Shown here in pieces: positions 1-10,600 of a DNA stretch of 20,154 nt; the first letter of the stretch is position 1, and every line of letters starts with the position of its first letter. The stretch spans positions 1 through 20,154 of the forward strand of contig CAXHKQ010000109.1 of the NCBI GenBank assembly GCA_964017145.1, written 5' to 3'. The translations under genes and the position numbers were made by a program. Below the pieces are notes generated by a model. It ran no database searches and was not told where the DNA came from. It saw nothing but the letters and a program-made list of their open reading frames with translations. Source of the stretch: Agrocybe praecox (Eukaryota > Basidiomycota > Agaricomycetes > Agaricales > Agrocybaceae).

Positions 1-54
1 ATATTCAACGCTCAATAAAATAAGAGATCTAATTAATTTTCAATTATTTTCCAG
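1..54 (+). other. Intron 3' end with splice acceptor
   Basis: AT-rich sequence ends in a pyrimidine tract and CAG at 52-54. A CTAAT at 29-33, about 21 bases upstream of the acceptor, matches the insect branch-point consensus. The exon starts with two bases that complete a split codon (phase 1 intron), after which the Ig reading frame opens. The donor lies outside the window. Confidence 0.75.
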
Positions 55-2619
55 TCGTCGTTCCGCCGTGGCCCAAGTCCGTCGTCTGGTACAACAAGGA
101 TGGCATCGTCCACGAAAACAACCCACGCTATCGTGTCCGCGAGGACGGTCTCGGTGTCTACCAGATCGAGTGTCCAGCGACCGAGTTCTGCGACGAGGGC
201 GACTGGAAAATGCGTCGTCACCAGTAATGACGGTTGCGTCGGCATGTCAGCGGCCCACGTTCGCATGGAGGTGCCCAAGAACTATCGCGCGCCGCGCTTC
301 CTCGAGAGCCTGAAGGCGGTGTGCTGACCGAGGAGGGCCTCGTCTCGTTCGAGTGCAAAGTGGTCGGCTATCCGACGCCGACGCTGCGCTGGTTCAAGGA
401 CGGCCAGGAGCTGCGGCCGGGCGACGTGTACCAGCTTACGGGCACCAATTCGCTGGGCTCCTACTGCTGCATGGCGCGCAACGCGATGGGCGAGACGTCG
501 AGCACGGCGCTGCTCACCGTCGAGGACATCCAGAACCAGCTGAACGACGCCGACCGTCTGCAGCTGAGCGAGCTGAATCAGCCGCCGCAGTTCGTGCTCG
601 GCCTGAAGAGTGCCGAGGCGCGCATCAACGAGCCGTTCCGTTTCTGCGTGCAGGTGAAACCGGCGCCGGCGGCTGCGATTCCGGCGCTGACGTGGTACCG
701 GGACGATGCACCGGTGGCGGTGGACTCGCCGGAGCAGTACACCGTGTCGGCGGTCAACGAGACGACGTACACGCTGGACGTGCAGCGCACCGAGTTCGCC
801 GATCAGGCGGAGTGGAAGTGCGTGGCGGTGAACGACCATGGGAGCACGGTGACGTCGTGCTTCCTGCGGCTGATCATTCCGCGGCACTTCAAGAAGCCGC
901 GGTTCCTGGAGAGCTTGCGCGCCGTGATGACGGAGGGCGGTGCGGTGAACCTAGAGTGCAAGGTGATTGGCGTGCCGCAGCCGGTGCTGAAGTGGTTCAA
1001 GGACGGCGTGGAGCTGCGAGCGGGCGATATTCATCGGATCATATCGGGACAGGATGGCACGTGCACGTTGGGCACGTACACGTGCGAGGCGCGCAATTGC
1101 ATGGGCGTGGTGGCGTCGTCGGCGAACATATTGGGCTACGATTGCACCGAAGCCGGATGCCGCTGTGGCGGCAGCACCGACCGCGGCGGAACTGCAGCGC
1201 AACTTCTCGCTGTCGACCATCAACGAGGAGCGCACCTCACAGATGTACGAGACTGCCGGCGATGTTTCTGAGAAGGCCGATCTGTCGTTCTCGTTTGACG
1301 GCAAGGATGTGTCGGTGTCGCTGTACGAGACGCCCGATCTGACCGAGGAGGAAGCGATGCAGATCGTCGAGATGTACGCCGATCAGATCTCCGAGCACAT
1401 CACGGAGCAGAACATCGTCGAGTTGCCGCCGCTGCGCTTCGTGAAGGAGACGGCCCAGTCGGGCAACCTGATCATGGAGGCGGTGGTCATCGATGTGGCA
1501 CCGGATTATTTCTCGCACGAGGACGATCAGCGCACGGAGGCGGGCATGGATGACATCTCGGTGATGGAGGTCAGTCTGCACGGCATGTCGTCGTCGGGTC
1601 GCGATGAGTTCAGCTTCGATAAGGACGATGCGGATGGCGACTATGCGGACGGAGCTGGTGATGCGCTGGTCTCTTCGGCACGCGCCGACGAATTCTACAG
1701 CATGTCCAAGTCGAAGCACTCGCGTCCCACATCGGCGGCCAGCGGCGGCCATGGCGACGATACGGACACCGATCTGCAGACGTTCATGAGTGCCAACAGT
1801 TCGGGTCGGCAGGCGGAGCGCAGCTCGCGCGACGTGCAAATCGATGAGGCGATCCGTGAGGCCCAGGCTCTGATGGAGGCCGACGCGCGCCTATCGCTTG
1901 AAGATCTCGCAGCTCCCGCGTCAACGTCGAGCAAATCGAAGCGAGACATGTCGATCGGCACCGAGTCACTGCCGAAACAGCCAGCCGTTCCGGCCGCGGT
2001 CCTGCCGCATGCTGCCACCGAATGCGTCAGCGAAGAGGCGGCTGCAGCTGCCAAACGTAACATCAACGCACTGATTCCGCTGGCCCAGACCCTGAACGTG
2101 TTCACCGAGCACCTGTCGATCGTCGAGGACGAAGTGCAGCAGCAGTCGGCGCTGATGATGTCACCGTCATCGGTGGAGGGCAGCCTGAAGATAATCCGCA
2201 GCCTAATGGAGCCGTTGCGCGGCATGCAGAGCAAACTGAACGTGTACGATGGCCAGGCGGCGCTGGAGGTGTTTCTGTCGACGTGCGTCGAGCACGTGGC
2301 CGAGATGCAGCAGGCGCTGGCGGTGGTCGAGAAGTGCGTGACGATGGACGAGTGCGGACACACAATGATCCAGCGGACGAGCGTGTGCGTGATCGACAGC
2401 ATTGGCGATCGGGTGCTGAATGTTTGTTCACTGCTGACGGAGTTGTTGCGAGATGTGCGCTCGCCGCGGCTCAGCGATGAGGTGGGTCTGATGGTCAAGG
2501 ACATGGATACGGGCGTGCGTCTGACGCAGGATGCGATTCGGTCGCAGACGCTGATGCAAGAGGCGGCCGAGTTGGAGGCTGCCCAGCACTTCACGGACAC
2601 TCTGGGTCGAATGCAAGAG
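55..2619 (+). CDS. Ig-rich and acidic exon of titin-family protein, frame broken three times
   Basis: This coding exon begins mid-domain. Ig1 (about 57-270) has WYNKDG and WKC. Ig2 (about 286-535) has ECKVVG and WFKDG. Ig3 (about 580-880) has WYRDD and EWKC. Ig4 (about 886-1140) has ECKVIG and WFKDG. Ig1/Ig3 and Ig2/Ig4 resemble each other, which suggests duplication of a two-Ig unit. A non-Ig segment follows: an acidic stretch with FSFDGK and LYETPDLTEEEA, a Ser/Asp-rich stretch, and from about 2040 helical sequence like that of the next exon. The open frame shifts at about 207-210, 319-323 and 1142-1143; downstream of 1143 it is open to the donor (GAG|GTGAGA). The homology continues across each shift, so sequence error or minor indels are likelier than real gene death. 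The start codon is upstream of the window. Confidence 0.75.
286..535 (+). other. Ig2: compact I-set Ig domain
   Basis: The domain begins APRFLESL, has ECKVVG in the B strand and WFKDGQELRPG in the C strand, then SLGSYCCMARNAMG in the F strand. The usual E-strand stretch with L-x-I-x-x-V is missing, leaving only about 36 residues between the B-strand and F-strand cysteines. Ig4 of the same exon has the same shortening, so this is probably a real feature and not local damage. The apparent 2-base insertion at 319-323 falls in its first strand. Confidence 0.65.
886..1140 (+). other. Ig4: compact I-set Ig domain, sister of Ig2
   Basis: The domain has KKPRFLESLRAV, LECKVIGVPQP, WFKDGVELRAGD and TLGTYTCEARNCMG. 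It is close in sequence to Ig2, and like Ig2 it lacks most of the E strand, with about 41 residues between the two cysteines. The third apparent frameshift falls just after its last strand. Bases around 1142-1143 (TT) read as an extra T, and removing one T would lead directly into an APKPDAA linker. Confidence 0.65.
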
Positions 2620-2683
2620 GTGAGAATTTAAATTCTGAACTATATTATTGAGACAATTTAGTAACGCTTTCGATTTCATGCAG
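2620..2683 (+). other. 64-bp phase-0 intron
   Basis: Donor GTGAGA follows GAG at 2617-2619. Acceptor CAG is at 2681-2683 and is followed by GTTTCCCAACAA. The exons join in phase 0. Reading through the intron meets a TAA at 2629-2631, and the earlier AG at 2660-2661 would open directly into TAA, so 2683 is the only sensible acceptor. This is the one intron in the window that is not phase 1, and it lies in helical repeat sequence, not at an Ig border. Confidence 0.85.
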
Positions 2684-5600
2684 GTTTCCCAACAAGCCGC
2701 TCTGACAGCGGACACTTTGGACCAAGTCACTCAGCGCCATTTGCCCGCCGAGGCAGAAGTTCTGAAGCAGGTGTGCCGTCCAGTGGTCAAACTGCAGCAT
2801 GCCATCGAGAGCATTGAGCACGAGCTGGCGGCTAGTGAAAACAACGAGGCGATGTTTGCAAAAGTTCATGAAACGATTCTGCTGAAGATGCGCGAACCCA
2901 TAGAGCAACTGCAAGCCCAAATCGAGCACATCGAACGCGGATCGGTCTCTCTTAGCTCACTGGAGGAGAAGATTGGAGCGGCAATATTGGATGCCGTTCG
3001 GCCGCCCATGTACGAGCTGCAGAAGGGCTTCAAACTACTAAGTGAACAACACACTGCCACAACAACCACTGAATCCGCTGATCGTGCCAGTTTGGCCAGC
3101 GTTAGCGTGCTCGAATCGATGATTCCACCGCTGCACGAGATCCAGAACGGTCTGGCGCGCATCGGAGAAGACGTCGAGAGTGGCGCTCTCCATCATGACG
3201 ACGTTGTGGCTGTTTCCTCGGAAGTTGGCCCAGCACCTGCACCAGCCGACGATGACACCGCCGAACAACATCCATCGACCGTTGACTCAAGCCGGCTTCT
3301 ACAGACGTTGGCGCAAAGCGTTCTGTATTTCCAGAACAACATCGATGCTATGCACGTGCCCGATAGCGATTTGCGTTCGCACTTGACGGCGCTCACCACA
3401 GACCTCTCGAAATTGATTGAGGTTAGCGTCAGCGACGGTCTCGGTCGCTACAACATCATGGTGCTGGAGAATGTGAAGAAACCGATCGACGACTTGAACT
3501 ACTGCCTGCGGCAGATCGAGGAGCGCTCCCAGTCCGGTTGGTTACACGATCTGCTGGAGCCGCTTGCGACGCTGCGCGACAAATGCAAGCGGTGCGAAGA
3601 CATCATGTTGCTGACCGGACACAGCAAGCTCAGTGCAAATGTGGTGATTTTGTCGAAAATCAAGCAAGGCGTTGCATCGATCGAAGATATTCTTGTGCGC
3701 CAGGAGCAGCAGCGTCGCAGTGAGTCGGAAGAAGTTGTACCCGCAACGCCTGCCGAACAGGTCCTGGAAACGGCCGCGTTGCTCGAAGCACTGCAGACGC
3801 GACTGGCGCACATCAAGCCACACGATCCGGTGGATGCGCAATCGATCACAGCTCCACTCAGCGAAGAGGTGTCCGCTCTCAAGTCATTGGCCGAGCCCTT
3901 GGCCGCGATCCGTCAGAAATTGGATGAAGTCAAGCACATAACCGTTCAGCAGGCTTCGTTCATCGGCACGGCCGAGGTTTCAACCGTTCAGATGTTGGCG
4001 GCTCCTCTGCAAGAGTTTGTGCAAACACTCGCTCAGCTGGCCGATTCGGGTGGACCGACGTCCGAGGACATGCAGATGATGTTGCAACCGCTGCAAGAGC
4101 TCCAGCATTGCGTTGGCATTATCAACGACGAATTCAAATATCACGCTGATGTGGCAGCAACTGGAGCCGCTGTTGACACAGCCGCGGTGAATGCTACCGC
4201 TATCAAACCTTTCCTCGAGCTGCAGAACTGCCTGGACAACATAATTCATCAGATCTGCGAGCCACACGACGATCTGTCTACTATGGATGATATTTCATTG
4301 CTGAAAACAATCGCCGATCCACTGCCACTGGACGAGAGTACACCAATTGTACGTCAAGATCATGTGACTTTCGAAGCAGCGCCTGAATCGTTCCGTCACG
4401 ACGAAGACGAAACCGAGCACCAAGCCACCCAGGCCTCTGTGCTGCTCGACGACCTGCAGCGCTGTCTGGTGAGCGTTCAGCCGCAAATATTGGAAACACT
4501 GCAGCAGCTTCGCTCGGCCGATCACTCCGTTCAGGAGGCGGTTTTGCGACCGATTATGGAGATTGAGAAATCCATTGCTATGATTCAGCATACGGCAACG
4601 GTGTACGATCAGTCGCCGTTGCAGTTGCGTGAACTGATGCAGCCATTGCAGTTGTTGGAGCATCACATTGAGAATTTGCAGGCCATTCAGTTGGAACAGG
4701 CTGGCAGTTTGGCCAGCACTTCTGTCAACTTGGTTTGCTTTGCCAGTCCGCTGGAAGAGATCAAGAACTCGTTGCACACGCTGCAAGAGTACATTGTCGA
4801 GCACGTGCTCGAATTGACCGACTTCACTGCGCATCAGTCGCAGGCACAACAAATCGACGACGACATTGACGGTCTGCAGCGTTGCTTGGCACTCGTCCGT
4901 CAGCCGAACACGCTCGAAGCACTGCAATCGCTGTCGTCCGTGAGTAATCTGTCGAGTTTGATGACACTGGCTCAGCCGCTGCACGAGCTGCAGCAGTGCC
5001 TGCAGGTGCAACAGTTGCAGCCGTTGTTCGACTCGCCCGACTCGATGTCGACGCAGACGAACGTATCGCTGCTGAAGCAACTGGCCAAGCCGTTGATGGA
5101 GTTGCAGCAATGCTTGTTTAATATCGAGACGCAAGCTAATATCGATGTGGTGAAACAGTTGTCCGAGTGCGGCAAAGCTGTGCAGGCTCAACAGATTATA
5201 GAACTATGTCACTACCTGCATGGTTTCGATGTGGCCGTGCTGGAGCGAGTCGGTGCATTGCCCGAAGAAGAAGGGGATAGTGATCTGCTGACATTCGCTG
5301 ACCAACTATCGGTTTCTCAATTTGATGTTGTTCATCAGCAAGTGAACGTCATTGAACCCGTCAGCGATTTTGGAATCAGTGCCATGCCAGCTGGAGCAGA
5401 GGGCAGTGATTTGTTGACATCTGCCGATCAAAGATCAGTTTCACAATTGCATGTCGACCATCGGAAGGCCATTGAGCCCGCCAGTGATGCGAATGTCGCT
5501 GAGAAGCCCCATAGACAAGACGGTGACAATATACAAACATTTGATGATCAGCAATCGGTGCCTAAGTCTGAAATCGTCTATCAGCAGGTAATTGAACCCG

Positions 5601-7690
5601 TAAGAGACGGTGCTATGCCCGATAGAGAAGTAGGCCGCAATATGCAGACATTTGATGATCAGCGATCGGTTCCACAATCTGATATCGCCCAAAAGCATGA
5701 CATTGAAACCGTCAGTGATGCTAAAGTATCGAAAGATGACGTGACCGAGGGCTTGCGCAATTTGAACCGTTGCTTGGACTCGATGCAGAATCACAATTCG
5801 TTCGAAATCGCCGTGCCACTAGACAACGTGGAAGTACTAGAGCCGATTACACAGTCACTGGCTACGGTAAAAGAAGCTTTATTGGCCATTCAGCGCGACC
5901 CGGACGTAAATCTCGAGTCAGTGCTAGAGAACATCACCACACCTTTGCTGAATCTAAACAGAGCGATCGGAGACATTCGTGAGCGCATCTCTGCAGAACC
6001 GGCACTTGGAAATTTGATGGATCCAGTTGAGGAGCTACAGAGCAGTCTCGTCACGACGCTGGAGAATATCATCGAAACGTCGCCGACGAATCTGATCATA
6101 AGTACATTGGAACGACCGAACGTCGACATTGCAGCGTGTTTGGAGAAAATAAACGAGGCTTGTCAGCAAGATGCAGTTAGGATCGAAGGCTTTGATGTGG
6201 CAGTGCTGCGCGCACCACTAGAGAATATACACCGGACCATTGATGCACTGCAACGCAGCGTGGCCACACAGTCGCTGGTCGAGCTATCGCGCAACGCAGC
6301 CGATGTGCAACAGTTTATTGCCAGCATGCAAGAGATCGAGTCCGAGTTGTATTTTGTGCTTCAAGCTTTGACCACCAAAACTGGCGACCAACATCCGATC
6401 GTTCGAGAAGTCACGCATCAGGTGAGTGAACTGAAGATGGCCGTTGCCGAGCTTCTGAACGCAATGCAAACGAACAGCGACATTCAGCCGCTGGTGCTGA
6501 ATCAGACGACTCAATTGATATCGCTTCCGGTGCAGCGTCTGGAGAAGCTGCTAACCGGAGTGCGTGAGGAGTATATGTACGGAGCATATTTGGCTCCTGT
6601 TGCCCAGATCAAGAGCAATCTGGCCACTCTGGGAACTATGCGTGAGAGTGTTCCAGAATTGGTTGAGTCTATGGAAGCTTTCGGCAATGTTGAACGTTTG
6701 GTTCAGGAGCTCTTGGTGGCAAAGATGGTCGGATCTGTAGATAACATCGACGTGCCAAAATCAACGCAAATGTTGCAGGCAATCGTCCGAAGTATGCAAG
6801 TTGCTGAGGCGAATGCGCCGGCTGTAGTAATACCATTTAAGGGTCTACAAAAAGAATTGGCGAATTTGCAGAAACTACTCTCAACGCCTGAATTCAGCGC
6901 GCAGTCAGTTGCAGCAATTGTTATTCCGTTGGAGATTATAGACATGCATGTGCAGTCGGTTTGCCGTAAATTACCATCCGTTGTGCTGGCACGATCGATC
7001 GAGACGTTATCTGCAGAAGTGACTGCATTCGATGAGCAAATCAATCCGCAAAAAGACGAACTGTCAGCGTTGACTAATCTCAACAGAAGTCTTTCACAAT
7101 TTGCGAATGTGGTGAACATGACTGAAGTTATTCGCAAGAAGTCACGTGAATTTGACAGTGTTCTCAATGCTCTCAAGGATACGGTTAACGAGTTAGGCAC
7201 TCAAAACGCTTTGGCTCAAACAATTTTTGAACTACAAGATCAAATCTACGAAATTCAAATGCTTCCCAGTACCGTTGAAGCAGGCGAATTGATTGGTCTG
7301 TTCAATGGCATTGCGGCTACTATGACAAAGCTGCGTCAACGACATAGCGGAATCGACGAACCCGAAATGGAAACCGCTGATATTGCTGTGCCTGTCGAAG
7401 AGCTAAAGGCTACACTGTTAACGGCACAAAAGCAACTGGTGTCCACTGAAACCGATGTCAGCCCTTCGTATACAGAGGCCATAAAAGACTTGCAGCGCGG
7501 TATTGAAACCGTTGAAAAGCAAGTGATGCGTAAGGCAACGTCTATAACAGAAATTGATCCTAGCGATGTGCAGACGATTCGAAAGTCTATAAAGGATCCT
7601 CTACACGCGCTGCAATCTCAAGTTCAGCAGCATGAACGGGCTGAGTTGAATATCATTGATCAAGAACTAGAAAGCACTCGAGAGTCATCC
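2684..7690 (+). repeat. Degenerate helical repeat array, P-L-x-E-L-Q type
   Basis: At least twenty divergent copies of an amphipathic motif recur, with consensus L-x-x-h-x-x-P-h-x-E-L-Q-x-C-L-x-x-I (h is hydrophobic). Clear copies are MREPIEQLQAQIEHI (near 2890), MLQPLQELQHCVGII (near 4080), IKPFLELQNCLDNII (near 4201), LAQPLHELQQCLQVQ (near 4967) and LAKPLMELQQCLFNI (near 5081). Spacing varies from about 35 to 90 residues, with acidic or Gln-rich connectors between copies. The array starts in the previous exon (from about 2040). A proline at a fixed place followed by a helix with Leu and Gln positions suggests a helix-break-helix unit. I do not recognise a named domain; spectrin is similar in kind, but these units are too short and too variable. 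Confidence 0.7.
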
Positions 7691-10600
7691 ATTACATCGA
7701 GCACAGCGGACACGAGACAAGCTCAAACAAGCGTAAGCCTAATACGTGAAACCGATGCGTTTGATAGTGGTGTTTCGGTGACAACCGAAGCAGAACGAAC
7801 AACCCTGGATGTCGTCGAGCAACCGCCAGCTGTTATTGCACCTAAGGAAGTCGAGGCAATCACTGACGAAATCGTGCTCAAAAAAGAAACTGAGAAATTG
7901 CTCCGTACTTCAGAAGAACGCGAGCTTACGCCTGAAGAAAAAGATTCGCTGCAAGCGTTGTTGGCGAAAATCAATCGTTTGGGGAAAAAAATACATACGA
8001 CTATTATCGATGCAAAAATAATTAATGAGAGTACTGCCGACATCATAACCGAACTGAAAGAAGAGGTAAAGATGGAAGAAGAGCTTAAAAAAAACGCCGA
8101 TTCCGGAAATGGCAAAGGCAAAATCGAACGCGGGCAACCGAAAGCCGCTGAGGACGCAGTAGAAGGAGATGAACAGTTGATAATTGGAAATGTCGAAATT
8201 TCAGAAGAAATAGATATCGAAGAACAAATTCAAAAGAAATCAAAATTCGAAGGAGGCGTGACTACGCAAGTAGATAAACATATCCCAACCGAATCCAATG
8301 TATCACTATTCCCTGAGGAAAAAGACCCAATGGCTGCACTGGAATCTATTTCAACGTTAGACAGTACCGATAGTGAGACAAAGTCCCAGACATCGAACGC
8401 ACCAACTGCAGATGAACTTCTAAAAGACAGATCATGTATTGAAGATATTGGGTTTGATGGAACCTCTAAATTGGAAATACACACAGAGATGCAATTGGAA
8501 ATAGACTCGAAAGAATCAGATGATCTAATTTCATCTGTCATCGAAACATCCACTTCGTCTGAGCTCATCGGTAACGTAGAATCCCAACCTTCGATGTCCA
8601 ATGTAGAAAAGCATTATGATTCACCACATGTATTGATTCAATCCCAAATTTCAAATGTTGACGATTCTGTAGTTATAGAATCTCCAACAACGTCCTCAGA
8701 GCCAGTCCAGCTAGAAATCGTTGACGTTTCAGCCTCAGAGAATGTTGTCGTTCGGCCGAATGAATCAACTGAACTGGTGTCGACTGTTCCATCAATGATT
8801 GATGAAGGAACATCAAGTTCAACTATGCCCGAAACAGAAAAACAATCTTTTGAAACTAGTACTGGACAACTTACTAGTGAAAATGTGTTTATTTCATCAG
8901 AAGATGTATCTACAAGCGCAGATATATCGGAGACTATCGACAAACCTGAAATAAGAGCTGAAAAACAAGATTCTGAAGTTATTCGTCAATTCGCATGTGA
9001 AATTAAGCCTATCGGTGAATCTGCGAATGAAGAGAACATTTTTGCACTTATCGAAGCAGATCGAACTGTAAGTATTCTATCTACTACAGAAGAATTGTCT
9101 ACAGATATAGCATCACATTCGGTTGAGAAAATGAGTTATGATACGAATCAATCTGTTGAATCTGCGATTGGAGAGAAAATGACACCACTTATCGAAGCAG
9201 ATCAAACAGAAAGTATTATATCTACTTCCGACGAAATTTCTCCTCAAATATCAACTCAGTCAGTTGAGAAAATAAGTGATACTTCAAATTTATCTGATGT
9301 CGGAATAATTTCAGATGACGATGTAAACAAACCGTCAATTCAAGAGGAATCTGAATTGTTGATAGAAGCAATTGAACAGTCAGCAAAACAAACCATCGCT
9401 GTATTGACAGATAATGAAGTATTGATTTCTACAGAAACGCTTGCATCGGTCGAAAATATTATTTTGTCACAAAATAAATTGTCTGACGATCCAATCACTG
9501 ATGAGATCGAACAATTGACGACCGCCGAAGAATCCATTCCACCAACAAAGGAAGAACCACATACTGAAGAACACATTATTATTGAAGATGTAACAATTAT
9601 AGAAGAAATCAAATCAGAACCGACAATAGCTTCAACTTCGAAAATGTCAGATGAACCAGTTGTGTTAACTAAACCGGAGAAAGCTTTAGTTAAACTCGCT
9701 GCGTCTCTAGAACGACCACTCTTCGAACTCAAGTCATGTGTTAAAATGATTGAAACATTACCAGAAAATGCAGTCATCACACTCAAATCTAAAGACTCAG
9801 AAGCATTGTTGGCCATTGTAAAGCCCATCAGGCAGTTAACCGATTTCATAGAAGAACTTCAAAAGTTTATTGCTGGCGAAACAACGACTCCGTCATTTGA
9901 AGCCAATTTGAAACCATTGATTCTAGCTCCTCTAACAGAACTTATGGTGCAAATTACAAAAAGTCAGCAAGATATAGCCAAAGATTACATACGACAAGAA
10001 GTCTCATTCGAAGTTTATGAACTCGCGTTGCCACTTGAAGAGCTCAAAGATGAAATTGAACTTATTCAAAAACAAGTGTCTCGTAATCAACGGTTCGATC
10101 GTGAAGACAGTTCAGCCGATCAAGTCCGTCTATTGAATGATTCAGTTCAGCATATGAATGTGCTGGCAGGCGTTATGCTGGGCATCACGCCAACCGTGTC
10201 GATGGCAACAGACGAGGGGATCGAGACAATCGGAGAAGACAGCATGACCGACGATAGTGAAGGAAGCCGTAGAGATGAAACAGCTTTGACTGATCGAGAC
10301 GTCGACGATTTGACCAAAGATGAACTTGACAATATTGACAATATTGATGATATTTTGGACGAACAACTCGTCGATTTGATTCGCAGACAAAGCGAAGATG
10401 ATGGCAAAAGAATATCGGAGATTTTGGAAAAAAGGGTGGCTGAGTCACCGATTGAAGATTTACAGGCTGCAAAGCTGGAAACTTGCGGAGAGCAGCCACT
10501 TGTTGGTCCGGAAATATCGTCGATTGGAACATGTGCAGAGAATATAGAAGTACACATTTTGGCTGAGCTTGAGAGTACTACATTTATTGACAATAAATTA

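Noticed and set aside
282..887. Minus-strand frame of about 200 codons, Arg-rich
   Set aside because: It is antisense to Ig2 and Ig3 and carries the arginine-rich composition expected of a shadow frame.
353..1342. Plus-strand overlapping frame of about 329 codons
   Set aside because: It is out of frame with the Ig homology. Its Gly/Arg/Ala-rich product is typical of alternate frames in GC-rich exons.
1695..2600. Minus-strand open frame of about 300 codons
   Set aside because: It lies antisense to clear coding sequence, is Ser/Arg/Cys-rich in the way antisense frames of GC-rich exons are, and has no recognisable domain.
2648..2683. ATG at 2648 as the start of the giant frame
   Set aside because: It lies inside the 64-bp intron. 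A good donor at 2620 and acceptor at 2683 join the upstream helical sequence in frame, so the giant exon is internal.
4295..5191. Minus-strand open frame of about 298 codons, rich in Leu/Gln/Arg
   Set aside because: Its composition is the antisense image of the helical repeat array (CTG/CAG codons on both strands). No start context or domain supports it.
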